From positions 9,434 through 73,433 of the forward strand of contig MLAK01000608.1 of assembly GCA_001839685.1 (NCBI GenBank): DNA of 64,000 nucleotides, in the 5' to 3' direction. The notes under the pieces are model-generated. The model was not told the origin of the DNA and ran no database searches. It saw nothing but the letters and a program-made list of their open reading frames with translations. Below, piece after piece: positions 19,516 to 29,194 of this stretch. The stretch comes from Tritrichomonas foetus (lineage: Eukaryota; Parabasalia; Tritrichomonadida; Tritrichomonadidae). Position numbers and translations under genes: made by a program. Each line of letters opens with the position of its first letter. Within the stretch, counting starts at the first letter, position 1.

Positions 19516-22341
19516 TTAGAATTCATCAACTGGAATCCGCGCCGATTGAATTGTTCTTGTTCGATTCTGTGTCATGTAAACTTTACCTGGTCTTTTAATT
19601 CTCCTTGCTGATCCAGGCATTACAATTGCCCTTGGAGCATTCGATCTTGTTGATCCATAATTTCCTCGATCACTTTTTGCCCTTCCCAAATCTATTTTCG
19701 GAATCACAGTCGTCATTTGAGCTGCGCCAACACCAAATCCACCTCCAATGAATCTTCCACGAGCTCTATCTTCACCAGAAATTGTTGGTGCTTTCACTTC
19801 AAAAACTTTATCCATAGAAGACATTAAAAGTTCAGATTCTCTATGCTTTAAATCATATACCTCAATTTGTCTTTCTCTAATTAATGAACGCACTGAATTA
19901 CATTTTTCTCTTTCATCTCTCATTTTTGGTTTCTTTTCGTCTAATTTTTTTGCTAGATTGTTTAATTGGATAGTTTTACGCCTAAGTGCTTCCTTAGTAG
20001 ATTGCATGTCTTCTTGATAAGAACCAGCATAACTAATCATTAATTTCTTATTTTGTTTATCATATTGTTCTTTCAAATTTTCTGATCTGTTTCTTAATTT
20101 TGAAAACTGATTCAATCGATTCCAAATTGATTGAAGCAAGTCTTCACGAAGCATAATTAATTGGAATTGTTCAGGATCAGTTTGCTCCATTAGTGTCCAT
20201 CGATGTACATTTCTCGGAAATTCAGCTTCATCTTCAAGAGCTTTATTTTGACTACGAGCTGTATTTAACTCCTTTTCTAATCTCAACATTTCACTTCGTG
20301 CGGCATCCCTTCGTCTTAACAGTTCAAGAAGTTCATGTTGATGATGAATAACTTGCATTAAATTTTCTTTAAGTTGTTCAATTTCAGCAACTTTATCTAT
20401 ATAATGTTTCTCACAAATCCTCATTTCACTACCGATGAGTCGACATTTTTCATTTAGCAGATCACATTCATCTTGTCTTTTGGCCATGGTCGCACCGAAA
20501 TAAGCCTGCATGGAATTTAAAGCCTTTAATTTTCGTTTTTGGGCATCTATATCAACATATGCTTCGTTTTCAATCACAAGGTTCTTTTCTATTTCTTGTT
20601 TACTCAACATATTCTTCTTTTCAAGCTCTAATAGTTCTTCCTTCAATTTATTATTATCAGCTTCTAGCTGTTTAACATATTTTTTCAGTAGTTGGGACTC
20701 TAAATGCAAATCTACAACTTTTTGATCTTGTTGTTTAACTGAATTCTTTAATTGGTTGACGAACATTTCAAGTGATTTGTTTTCAGATGAGTATTTTTCG
20801 TTGCTGATTCTCCAATCATTTAAAGATCTAGAAAGCATATCTCTTTCACCACGCATCGCATCACATAAATAACCTTGGCGAGTAATTTCATCTTGTATTT
20901 CACCAAGTTGGATAGTACATTTGTCTAATTCTTCTTGGATTCCTGCAATGTCTTCAAAAACTTGGTAATAATTATTTTCATTAATAATTAACTTGCCTGC
21001 ATAATATTGGCGATCAATATCTAAATTGTCAGCTGTATTTTTTTGTTTTTGGCTAAACACTCTTGCTGAGCTGCATTCTCTTGTAGTCATTTCAACTTGG
21101 TGTTCTGCGACTTGAGTTCTCATTTTTTCAACTTGTTTTTGATTCTCGAATTCTCTTTTTTCTTTATTTCGTAATTCAATTTGTTCGTGAGTATTTCGTA
21201 TTGCCAATTCCTTTGCAGCGATTGTTGATTGTGCTAAATAAAGCTCATCACGTAATTTATTCATGCGATTAATCATTTCACGCTTTTCTTTGGCAACTTC
21301 ATCCCTTCTTTGTTTATCATAAGCCAAATCTTCTTTTGAAATTTCTAATTCTTCTGATACTTTTTCTAGTTCATCTATGAATTTCTGGTTTTTCGCTTCT
21401 TGAATTTCAACTTCCTCTCGTTTTTTGTCGAGTTTTATTTGTGTTTTTGATGTAGCTTTTCGAGCGATGTCTCTTTCAATTAGTTTCTTATGAATTTTCT
21501 TGTGTATTTTCTCAATGTCTTCTTTGATATCTTCAATTTCGCCTAAATCTAATCTCAATCTACGATTCAACTCCCTCAATTTTTCTTTTTGTTCAGCTTT
21601 TTGATTGTCAAGCTCGGTAATTTTTTCACGTATTTGTGCAATAATTGCACGCGTATCATCCATTCCTTGATAAGCATCATTCATTTCCTTTCGATTAGCT
21701 TTCCTTCTTTTTCTGATTTCTTCTCTTTCTGTTGTCATCTGATCGAATTCGTCATGCATGGCTTTATTTTGTGGAGTCAGTTCAGAAACAATCGCCTGAT
21801 GCTCGTTAAATTGAGACAATATTTCATCATGAGTGGCTGCGTTTTTTGATATTTCACCATCCAATAGGTCGATTGCTTGTTTTGCGCTTTTGATTGAAGC
21901 TTCCTCTTCGGCGGCAATTTCGCTGCTTTTACTGACGAGTGTTGTTAAGTTTTGAAGTTCCTCTCTGAGAGAAATAATAACGTCCTTCGATTTGGTTTCG
22001 CGAGCCTGACTTTGCTCGACCATTTTCCAAGCGTTTTCGAATTCAGATCGTAAATTTGCTATTGTTTTTTGATCGTTCTGGCTCATCGTAAGAACAGTTG
22101 AAATTTTATTCGCATTTTTGAGAATGTCTTGATTGAGCGTCCGGCACTTTTCGATAAGCGTGTTGTTGTGTTCGTGAGACTGTGTGAGTGCGTCGTGAAG
22201 TTTTTCGTATTCTTCACGGAATTTATCCAAAGATCGATCATTAATCAACTCGCGAACGACGCGATTGAAATTTTGCTCCATCTCTTCGAATAATCCAATA
22301 TCATCATCATTTTGCGGCTTTGCGCTGTGATCGTCCGCCAT
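19516..22341 (-). CDS. CFAP58: CFAP58-type ciliary coiled-coil protein
   Basis: About 941 residues from the ATG at 22341; the frame is open 12 codons further but without ATG. Almost the whole length (residues about 30-840) is coiled coil. The diagnostic block near residue 700, PRNVHRWTLMEQTDPEQFQL, matches the CFAP58/CCDC147 block NVHRWRKLEGSDPxxYEMIQ and is followed by the family's rod with REALRRKTIQLNNLAKKL. The C-terminal 100 residues are Arg/Gly-rich and non-coiled, as in other members. CFAP58 is an axonemal and intraflagellar-transport-associated protein needed for flagellar assembly. AACGGAC lies 11 nt before the ATG, followed by ATCATCAA. Stop TAA. Confidence 0.87.
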   Translation of the reverse strand: MADDHSAKPQNDDDIGLFEEMEQNFNRVVRELINDRSLDKFREEYEKLHDALTQSHEHNNTLIEKCRTLNQDILKNANKISTVLTMSQNDQKTIANLRSEFENAWKMVEQSQARETKSKDVIISLREELQNLTTLVSKSSEIAAEEEASIKSAKQAIDLLDGEISKNAATHDEILSQFNEHQAIVSELTPQNKAMHDEFDQMTTEREEIRKRRKANRKEMNDAYQGMDDTRAIIAQIREKITELDNQKAEQKEKLRELNRRLRLDLGEIEDIKEDIEKIHKKIHKKLIERDIARKATSKTQIKLDKKREEVEIQEAKNQKFIDELEKVSEELEISKEDLAYDKQRRDEVAKEKREMINRMNKLRDELYLAQSTIAAKELAIRNTHEQIELRNKEKREFENQKQVEKMRTQVAEHQVEMTTRECSSARVFSQKQKNTADNLDIDRQYYAGKLIINENNYYQVFEDIAGIQEELDKCTIQLGEIQDEITRQGYLCDAMRGERDMLSRSLNDWRISNEKYSSENKSLEMFVNQLKNSVKQQDQKVVDLHLESQLLKKYVKQLEADNNKLKEELLELEKKNMLSKQEIEKNLVIENEAYVDIDAQKRKLKALNSMQAYFGATMAKRQDECDLLNEKCRLIGSEMRICEKHYIDKVAEIEQLKENLMQVIHHQHELLELLRRRDAARSEMLRLEKELNTARSQNKALEDEAEFPRNVHRWTLMEQTDPEQFQLIMLREDLLQSIWNRLNQFSKLRNRSENLKEQYDKQNKKLMISYAGSYQEDMQSTKEALRRKTIQLNNLAKKLDEKKPKMRDEREKCNSVRSLIRERQIEVYDLKHRESELLMSSMDKVFEVKAPTISGEDRARGRFIGGGFGVGAAQMTTVIPKIDLGRAKSDRGNYGSTRSNAPRAIVMPGSARRIKRPGKVYMTQNRTRTIQSARIPVDEF

Positions 22342-22709
22342 TTGATGATGTCCGTTATAAAATCCGTCACTTTTCAAAAATGTTCTTTGAATCTATTTCG
22401 AAAAGCATTCAAAAAAAATTCATCAAAAACATCATGATAATTAACCTGTATTCAAAAAATATTCACCTTATTTCAATAAATTATTTCACAAAAAAGGTGA
22501 ATATTTATTCATTGAATTATTAAACGTTCACTATTATTTAACGTCAAATAAAATAAACTTTTTGATAAGAAGATTTTGAGGATTTTTTATATCACATTAC
22601 TATATTTTATTTCGGTGATTCAAAATGAACGTGAAATATATTTGACCTTAATATTTATTAGTTATCGAATATTTTGTTAAGTTCGTGTTTCTTTCATCCC
22701 AAAAAAAGC

Positions 22710-24656
22710 ATGCTTTTTCTTTTCACGATTTTCGGGCAAATATGGCTTGGAATTGAAATATTCCTTCCACATTTCTATCAAGAATTAAGTTTATCAACTA
22801 TTATTGGTGCTTGCTCACTTCTTGGAATTAGTATTTCTACTTTGATATTTTTTTATTGTTCATATTTCCTTGGATTCACCCTTTTCCATTTGGTACTTCA
22901 TACATTAGCTTTGTTTATTGTATCCTTTGTTCTCAACAAGAAAAGAAGGAAAACGTATGATTATGTTTTTAAAGCATCATTTGTTTCGTTATCGCCTCAA
23001 ATTTTGATATCATTCATTACCTTAATTTTTATTTTTCCAACGTATCTTTCATTTGGTGCGATGTTTCTTGAAATCATGGCACTTCCCATTCATGAAGAGC
23101 TTTCCCTATCGGCCTCATTTCTTAATGGATGTAATAAGCACAGACAATATTTCTTTTCATTGTTTCATCCAGACATGTATGGGAAATTTGCACTTTCAAA
23201 TTGGCTGACTTCATGTCATTATTCAATGATCAAACTTGGATATGGCGGATTTAGAACATCACTATTAATTTCCACGACACTTTATATCGTTGCTTATTTT
23301 TTGATTCTTTCATCACTTGCTCAAGAATTTCTGTTACCAATTTATGTTGCGCCTTTTTCTGTATTTTTACCATTATTTATAGCAGGCTTTGGTTATTTCA
23401 AAGTTTATAGCGCAGAAATTAAGCCTCCAAATTCTGATGTGGATTATATTTCTCAACTTGGCTCAGAATTTCCACAAACTCATTTCATGAATCCATTCTT
23501 CCAAATAATTTTCGGTAATCGACCAATGCTTTTTTCACTAGGACTGTCTTCTCTTGTTATTCTCTTGTTGTATCGAACTATATCATGTAGATCGAGTTTA
23601 AATCTCATGAAAATTGTTGGATTCATAGTTGGTGGTATATTACCATGTGTCATACAGCAATCCTTTTTTGCAATGATGACATTTTCCATTTTTCAATGCT
23701 TATTTCAATGTTGGAGACAAAGGTATTGGAAACAAACAAGAAGTTTATTAGGATCTTTTTTGATTTCCTTTTTAGTATTAAATAGCATTAGATTTATTTA
23801 TAATGATTATTCCTATGATGGCTCTCATTTTTATACAGATCCAAAATACATTCAAAATAGTAACCAACATGAATTTTTCTCACAAAGTTTTATTTTTCAT
23901 CGTCAATTTGAAAAATATATTGAACAAGGCTATGCATTTCCATTTTTATCATATTGGTTTGATGCTCTAGGCTTTTATCCGTTTATTTTATTTGGATTGA
24001 GTTGGTTTGTATTAGGAATTATAGAAAAACAATTTTTTATTGTTTTATTCTTGACTTTTCTTGTATTCAATTTTTGGCAAACTCAAGAAAATCCCGATAA
24101 AAATATGTTAACATTTTATTCAATACTTTTTACATTAGGTTGTGTGATTTATACAGCAGTTATTCATCGAATCTCTTCCAGATGGCTTCGAGACGAGACA
24201 AAAGGAATTTTTTCAGGAGTTTTCTTTGTTTTGACTGTTGTTAGTATGGTATCTTCATTTATGGGAATTAAAAATCAAATTATGAATTGGGAAGATAATT
24301 GGTCAAGTTATGGAACGAAAATGGCTGAATGGGTCATTCAAAACACGCCTGAGAATTCTGTATTTTATTCAAAATGTGAAACTCTAGATCCGATTTTATC
24401 TATTGCGGGAAGAATCATGTTTTATAGTGATTTAAAAGCAATGGAATATGAAGGATTTGATTATACTGAAAGAAAAGAAATGTTTAAGTATTATCTCAAC
24501 AATCCAAGAAATTTGACTTCGATTAAACCTATTGATTACATCATTTTTTGGAAAAGCGATGACACGCTTCGGTATTTCGATTTTCCAAAAGACACTTGGG
24601 CATTAATTCTTTCCTCTCAAAAATTTGATATTTATCAAAGAATAAGATCAACTTGA
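22710..24656 (+). CDS. Polytopic membrane protein, GT-C glycosyltransferase-like
   Basis: 648 residues from the ATG at 22710, just after TTTCATCCC. Twelve or so hydrophobic segments span residues 1-520, beginning with a signal-anchor-like first segment. Between early segments is an acidic loop HEELSLSASF that could hold a catalytic acid, as in GT-C enzymes. The C-terminal lumenal-type domain includes NTPENSVFYS, then GRIMFYSDLKAMEYEGFDYTER, which resembles the GRxxxxGYxGWLWSxGxxYxxRxxD motif of uncharacterised GT39-like membrane proteins of bacteria and eukaryotes. Such proteins use dolichol- or polyprenol-linked sugars in the ER. Donor and acceptor cannot be predicted. Stop TGA. Membrane topology is well supported, the enzyme class less so. 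Confidence 0.6.
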   Translation: MLFLFTIFGQIWLGIEIFLPHFYQELSLSTIIGACSLLGISISTLIFFYCSYFLGFTLFHLVLHTLALFIVSFVLNKKRRKTYDYVFKASFVSLSPQILISFITLIFIFPTYLSFGAMFLEIMALPIHEELSLSASFLNGCNKHRQYFFSLFHPDMYGKFALSNWLTSCHYSMIKLGYGGFRTSLLISTTLYIVAYFLILSSLAQEFLLPIYVAPFSVFLPLFIAGFGYFKVYSAEIKPPNSDVDYISQLGSEFPQTHFMNPFFQIIFGNRPMLFSLGLSSLVILLLYRTISCRSSLNLMKIVGFIVGGILPCVIQQSFFAMMTFSIFQCLFQCWRQRYWKQTRSLLGSFLISFLVLNSIRFIYNDYSYDGSHFYTDPKYIQNSNQHEFFSQSFIFHRQFEKYIEQGYAFPFLSYWFDALGFYPFILFGLSWFVLGIIEKQFFIVLFLTFLVFNFWQTQENPDKNMLTFYSILFTLGCVIYTAVIHRISSRWLRDETKGIFSGVFFVLTVVSMVSSFMGIKNQIMNWEDNWSSYGTKMAEWVIQNTPENSVFYSKCETLDPILSIAGRIMFYSDLKAMEYEGFDYTERKEMFKYYLNNPRNLTSIKPIDYIIFWKSDDTLRYFDFPKDTWALILSSQKFDIYQRIRST

Positions 24657-24846
24657 TTGAATTTTGTGATTTTCGATAAATTACTTATTTTTAAATGTTA
24701 TTATTAGAATATATTAAACTATCTTTTACACTAACTTATATCTTTTACTTTTATCTGTACTCATATTGAGCTTTGGCTTCTCAATCAAAACATCATTCTG
24801 TATGCGATATCGAAAAATATGATTAAAAATAGGTCAATATTTGACT

Positions 24847-24855
24847 ATAACGATA
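24847..24855 (+). promoter_or_regulatory. M3-like motif ATAACGATA
   Basis: Exact fit to ANAACGATA, the M3 core promoter motif described for Trichomonas vaginalis and recognised by a Myb-like protein. It lies about 120 nt before the ATG at 24978. Role here is inferred. Confidence 0.4.
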
Positions 24856-24977
24856 GACATATAGATTAACGTCAATACTAAAACTGAGTCCATAAACCTT
24901 TCAAAAAATTGACCAATAAAGTACGTTTTTTTATTCAAAATATTGAAATTGGTTAAATTTCCAAAAACTAGATAGAG

Positions 24978-25400
24978 ATGTCTAACACAGAGAACTTATA
25001 CGACCCAACAACACTCCAAGGAAACTGGTACGAAGATCGTTTCTTCGACGCCGATTCCCGTCGTAATGAAGTCACAAAAACGATGCGTCCACGAAACGAC
25101 GATGTCGAAAATATTCCAAGAATTGCAAGGCGCCAATATCCAACAGGAGCTGTCTTTCATTACTCCAACGATGAAACACCAGAAGAGCACTTCAAGACTG
25201 TTTCGATGGAAACATACGTTGATCATCACTACAGAGAGGACACTGTCACACAGAGGAGGATGAATGCAACAGGTGAGGAACTCTCCAGAATGTTAAACTG
25301 CGAACCAGACGTATTCTTACCAAATTACTCATTACCAGAAAGGCCACCCGAAAAACAATATATGACAACCTACAATAAGGCTTTCAAGCGTTATATCTAA
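24978..25400 (+). CDS. Small candidate axonemal (microtubule inner) protein
   Basis: 140 residues, no signal peptide or membrane segment, rich in Arg, Tyr, Asp and Glu. Near the N-terminus TTLQGNWYEDRFF resembles the TL(I/M)GNWxEERYD motif of the ciliary protein CFAP68 (C11orf1) and similar small doublet-lumen proteins. The rest has the Pro/Tyr/Arg pattern of such proteins (RQYPTGAVFHYSND, then PERPPEKQYMTTYNKAF near the end). Such proteins stabilise axonemal doublet microtubules. The codon use is GC-richer than the flanks, which supports a real and probably well expressed gene. Stop TAA followed by A. The family is suggested by one motif only. Confidence 0.6.
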   Translation: MSNTENLYDPTTLQGNWYEDRFFDADSRRNEVTKTMRPRNDDVENIPRIARRQYPTGAVFHYSNDETPEEHFKTVSMETYVDHHYREDTVTQRRMNATGEELSRMLNCEPDVFLPNYSLPERPPEKQYMTTYNKAFKRYI

Positions 25401-25619
25401 ATCCATTTTTGAATTACTTATTTAACAATTTTTTTTTTTCGTTTGATTCTCAGAATTTGTTTTTTAATCAAACTGATTTATTTTAATTAAGTTGCATCAG
25501 CTTTTGCAACGTCTTCTAGTTTTTTTCATGTCTACAAATTCATCAATCGAAGAAAAAAATGATAGATTTCGTCAATATTGGTTTTTTTATCGTTGATGTA
25601 AAAGTATAATTATTTAAAT

Positions 25620-25656
25620 AAAACGGTTATTGGGAGTAATTGTATAAAACCGTTTT
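25620..25656 (+). promoter_or_regulatory. Inverted repeat AAAACGGTT / AACCGTTTT upstream of UBA3
   Basis: Perfect 9-nt arms at 25620-25628 and 25648-25656 with a 19-nt spacer, 69-105 nt before the ATG. Each arm contains the AACGGT core seen in front of other genes here. Probably a promoter element bound by a dimer or two Myb-type proteins (inferred). The rest of 25401-25724 has nothing else recognised. Confidence 0.45.
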
Positions 25657-25724
25657 TAAAAAGTCGATAAATACGCTTCTGTCAGAAGTGAAGGAAATGA
25701 ATTTCAAAAGGAGGCAAATTTTTT

Positions 25725-26957
25725 ATGATTGCTCCAGGAACAGAAGCACTCATTAGTTCAACTGGCCCATTCGTTCAAGAATTCTTTGCAGAAGGTGATG
25801 AAGGTAGAGACTACTTTTTAAACAGTAAAGTTCTCGTAATCGGCGCAGGCGGTCTTGGATGCGAATTATTAAAATCTCTCGCGCTCACAGGCTTCAAAAA
25901 CATCGACGTTATCGACATGGACACGATTGATCTATCGAATTTAAACAGACAATTCCTTTTTCGTGAAGGAGATATCGGAAAGCCAAAATGCGAATGTGCT
26001 GCTGCCTTCATTAAGAAAAGAGTTCCTAATATCAACATTACATCACATTTTTGTATGATTCAAGACAAAGATGACGAATTTTACAAGCAATTCAATGTCG
26101 TCATCGGTGGATTGGATTCAGTTAAAGCTAGAAATTGGATCAGCGCAAATCTCTGTAGAATCGCACGTGAGACAAACGGAGAGATAACCATTCCATATAT
26201 TGATGGTGGAACTGAGGCCTGGAAAGGTCACGTAAAAGTTATCTACCCTCTGAAGACTGCTTGTATGCATTGCCAGTCTGAGCTGTTTCCACCACCAGTT
26301 GTTTATCAAGCCTGCACTGTCGTTTCTAACCCACGCCAGCCAGAGCACTGTATTGTATGGGCGAAAGAATTCCAATGGCAAAAGTTGAGGCCAAATGAGA
26401 CAATTGATGGTGATAATGATGAACATATTAAATGGATAATGGAACAAGCAATCATTCATCAAAAGGAATTTAAAGTTGATGGTGAAATCACAGAAAAGTT
26501 GACAAAAGGTGTCGTTAAAAACATCATTCCGGCTATCGCTTCAACACAAGCTGTAATAGCTGCAATGTGTGCTACTGAAGCTCTTAAATACATAACTGCC
26601 ACAGGTCCAACAATAAACAACAATTTATTATTTGTTGGTGATGCGGCTTGTGGATTATTTGGCAATAATTTCCTCTTTGAAAAGAAGGAAGATTGTGATG
26701 AATGTGCAAGAAGATTAAATAAAGTGAAATACGTAGAAAATGAATTAATTAGTGGCCTTATTGCAAGAATTAAAGAGGAATTCAACTATGATGTTTCAAA
26801 CCTTCGATCAAGTGAGAAAACAATTTACATGCCAATCATTGCACAGACTAAGGAGAACTTGAATAAACCTGTTGACGAGTTCCTTCAGGATGGAGCAACA
26901 TTTATTGCAACAGCTAAAGGCTCATCTGAGCCATTCGAGTTTATTATTGAAAAGTAA
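25725..26957 (+). CDS. UBA3: NEDD8-activating enzyme E1 catalytic subunit
   Basis: 410 residues (animal UBA3 about 460). It adenylates NEDD8, forms the E1 thioester and passes NEDD8 to its E2 so that cullins become neddylated. Visible are the nucleotide loop GAGGLGCELLK (residues 40-50); the family-specific VIDMDTIDLSNLNRQFLFR (62-80) with catalytic Asp and Arg; GDIGKPKCECAA; PYIDGGTEAWKGHVKV; the zinc CxxC at Cys180/183 and its partner CDEC later; and the catalytic cysteine in PPPVVYQACTVV (Cys197). The sequence SNPRQPEHCIVWAKEFQW directly after it separates UBA3 from UBA2. A short C-terminal ubiquitin-fold domain follows. ATG at 25725; stop TAA followed by A. The partner APPBP1/NAE1 is not in this window. 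Confidence 0.95.
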   Translation: MIAPGTEALISSTGPFVQEFFAEGDEGRDYFLNSKVLVIGAGGLGCELLKSLALTGFKNIDVIDMDTIDLSNLNRQFLFREGDIGKPKCECAAAFIKKRVPNINITSHFCMIQDKDDEFYKQFNVVIGGLDSVKARNWISANLCRIARETNGEITIPYIDGGTEAWKGHVKVIYPLKTACMHCQSELFPPPVVYQACTVVSNPRQPEHCIVWAKEFQWQKLRPNETIDGDNDEHIKWIMEQAIIHQKEFKVDGEITEKLTKGVVKNIIPAIASTQAVIAAMCATEALKYITATGPTINNNLLFVGDAACGLFGNNFLFEKKEDCDECARRLNKVKYVENELISGLIARIKEEFNYDVSNLRSSEKTIYMPIIAQTKENLNKPVDEFLQDGATFIATAKGSSEPFEFIIEK

Positions 26958-26978
26958 ATATTTTGTTGTTTTAAACGT

Positions 26979-27162
26979 TTTTTTATTATTATGTTTGGTT
27001 TTTTTATTATTATGTTTGGTTTTTTTATTATTATGTTTGGTTTTTTTATTATTATGTTTGGTTTTTTTATTATTATGTTTGGTTTTTTTATTATTATGTT
27101 TGGTTTTTTTATTATTATGTTTGGTTTTTTTATTATTATGTTTGGTTTTTTTATTATTATGT
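26979..27162. repeat. 21-nt minisatellite, about 9 copies, ending at an ambiguous base
   Basis: Near-identical units TTTTTTTATTATTATGTTTGG start about 20 nt after the UBA3 stop codon. The array ends at position 27163, an N, followed by TATATATA. The N suggests the assembly could not resolve the array end, so the copy number may be wrong. A 23-nt poly(A) follows at 27236-27258; the rest to 27426 has no supported feature. Confidence 0.9.
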
Positions 27163-27426
27163 NTATATATATAGAAATTTACAAATTACAGAAAAAAAAA
27201 CTTTGATAAATGATATTTTATTTGATTTAATATTGAAAAAAAAAAAAAAAAAAAAAAGGAAATAAACGACGAATGAAAAATAAAGAAAAAGCAAAAATAA
27301 AGGAATTTGAGAAATGCTCTCATGCATTCTTAAATCAAAATGAATAAAATATAGAATTATCCGAGAGTTTATTATAAATAAATATATATGCCACTGTATA
27401 AGTGACAAAAATATCAAACAAATATT

Positions 27427-28455
27427 CTATAGAGTTGAATTCGAAGTTGACGAAATGTTACTTGATATTTCATTCAGTTTCTCCTGAAGTAATTCAAGCC
27501 GTTTTCTTGAAGATTCAAGCACATATTGGTTCCTTCCACGCTGGAAACAAACTTCGCGATATTTTTTAATATATGAAGTTGATTTTCTCACTTCATTTAA
27601 TTCATTTTCAAGAATGTTGTTATATTCAATTTCAGTGGCGATAGAGTTTTGTAAATTCATCACAGTTTGGTTAGTATTGAACTCAATTTCAGCATATATT
27701 GCTTTTTTCAATTCCTTTTCATCAAGTCCTAATTCGTAATAAAATTGAGATTTCAATGCAGTAAAGTGGTCATTTGTTTCTCTTTCTTTTTCTTCAAGTT
27801 TCTCATATTTATGATGAATTTGTTGATGCCTTCTTTGAATTTCATTTCTTTCTTCTTCCCAATTTTGGGGAGGTTTAATATTATGATTAATTTTATTTTT
27901 CATTGAGCCTTTCCTTGTTTTCATATTTTCGATTGCATTATTTTCTTCATTTTGGAGAATCATTAATTGATCATCATTTGTCTTTAATTCACTTTCCATT
28001 TCAGCAAGTTGTCTTTCAAGAGATTTCTGTTCATCAATTGATGAATTGATAGATTGTAATTCTGACATTTCCAATCTGATGAATTCGATGTCAGCCTCTT
28101 TTTCTTTAACAACATATTGGGAATATTTACTGCGAGCTTCCTCATCATTTTTCTGACGGGTTAAATCCAAAACTGTTTGTTTTAATTCATCGATATTAAA
28201 TTCCTGTTGTTCAATTTGTTTACTTTTCACTGGCTTTTCTAACGATTTTGTAAGAATTTCATTCTGAATTGTGGCCTCTTCAAGTTCAAATTCAAGATCA
28301 CGAAATTTATTTTTCAGAATTCGATTTTCTGCTTCAAGTTTCTGAATTATATCTGTACAATCTAATGAATCATCGTTCTTATCGAAATCTACTGCTTTTG
28401 CAGGTGTTGATTTTTCTCTTTTTCGAGCTGATGTTTTCGAGACTTTTTTTATCAT
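27427..28455 (-). CDS. Coiled-coil protein, function unknown
   Basis: 342 residues from the ATG at 28455; the frame is open ten codons further without an ATG. After a basic N-terminus (KKVSKTSARKREKSTPAK) almost all is heptad-patterned coiled coil in three blocks: about residues 38-100, 105-175 and 195-330, separated by a basic linker with Pro (NIKPPQNWEEERNEIQ). The tail is Ser/Thr/Asn-rich. I do not recognise the family. In this organism such proteins are often cytoskeletal or flagellar. Stop TAG. Confidence 0.7.
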   Translation of the reverse strand: MIKKVSKTSARKREKSTPAKAVDFDKNDDSLDCTDIIQKLEAENRILKNKFRDLEFELEEATIQNEILTKSLEKPVKSKQIEQQEFNIDELKQTVLDLTRQKNDEEARSKYSQYVVKEKEADIEFIRLEMSELQSINSSIDEQKSLERQLAEMESELKTNDDQLMILQNEENNAIENMKTRKGSMKNKINHNIKPPQNWEEERNEIQRRHQQIHHKYEKLEEKERETNDHFTALKSQFYYELGLDEKELKKAIYAEIEFNTNQTVMNLQNSIATEIEYNNILENELNEVRKSTSYIKKYREVCFQRGRNQYVLESSRKRLELLQEKLNEISSNISSTSNSTL

Positions 28456-29194
28456 TTGTATAAAAATTTCTGATTTATTTTTCAATTGACTTTTTCAATA
28501 TTTACAAGGTCGAAATACTTCAATTAACGCCAATATAACTTAAGAAAAAGTTTTGTTCTTTCTCTCTCTGAACAGAAAAATACGGCCATATTATCATGCA
28601 AAAAGTTATTATGAAATGTCGGTGCATCTTGAGAATGATAATTGGCTTGATTTGGATGAAGTTAATTGCTTACCAGAAAATGACAATTTTATATTTATAT
28701 CAGATATTATTGATTGTGGAGTGTTTTCAATTGATTGTAACTGAAAATTATGTATCCACGAAATCTTTTTATTATAGTAGAAATCATGAGTAACATTGCT
28801 ATACAGTCAGTGCAGATTCTATGAAATAATGAATTCAATACATTTTCGAAATTATAAATTTATAATTAGTTGTTAACCAACTAATACTCAATTACGAAAC
28901 CAACTAATGAATATACTGGTCAAATTTAAGCAGAGTTAAAACTCTGAAAGTCCAAATAACTCCATTTCTTTGTGAATCTGATTAAAGATAGCAATAAACG
29001 GTCGTATATCACTTTTTAAATTTATAAATAGTCAAAAACACAGAATTAATGAAATTAATAAAATTCGTTTTGTGAGTTATTTAAGTTCCACTTTTTTAAA
29101 AGTGACGGTATTAGGTGAAAAAACGATGAAAAACGATAATATGACTTTTTCAAAATTGCAGTTAGAAATTGTAAAATAAGGTGGCCATTCAAGA
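28456..29194. other. Intergenic region between divergent genes, with a coding-like fragment
   Basis: The stretch 28571-28744 is open on the plus strand with a coding-like but unrecognised sequence (YYEMSVHLENDNWLDLDEVN and so on) ending in TGA; its only in-frame ATG is at 28616. It may be a remnant. Beyond it are the promoter motifs of the phospholipase gene. Confidence 0.3.
28997..29138 (+). promoter_or_regulatory. AACGGTC and M3-like AAAACGATA motifs upstream of the phospholipase gene
   Basis: AACGGTC at 28997-29003, AACGATG at 29122-29128 and AAAACGATA at 29130-29138, the last matching the M3 consensus ANAACGATA. They lie 57-198 nt before the ATG at 29195. A TTCAAG immediately before the ATG may be the initiator. 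Roles inferred from trichomonad promoter studies. Confidence 0.45.

Noticed and set aside
26979..27162. CRISPR-like regularly spaced repeats
   Set aside because: Direct tandem repeats with no unique spacers, in a eukaryotic context.
26872..27206. Leu/Phe-rich hydrophobic frames over the 21-nt repeat after UBA3
   Set aside because: By-product of a repeat whose unit is divisible by 3. One frame overlaps the UBA3 end and runs into the ambiguous base.
28553..28744. 63-codon open frame as a gene
   Set aside because: It begins with TTG; the only ATG is 21 codons in, and no family is recognised. Mentioned only as a possible remnant.
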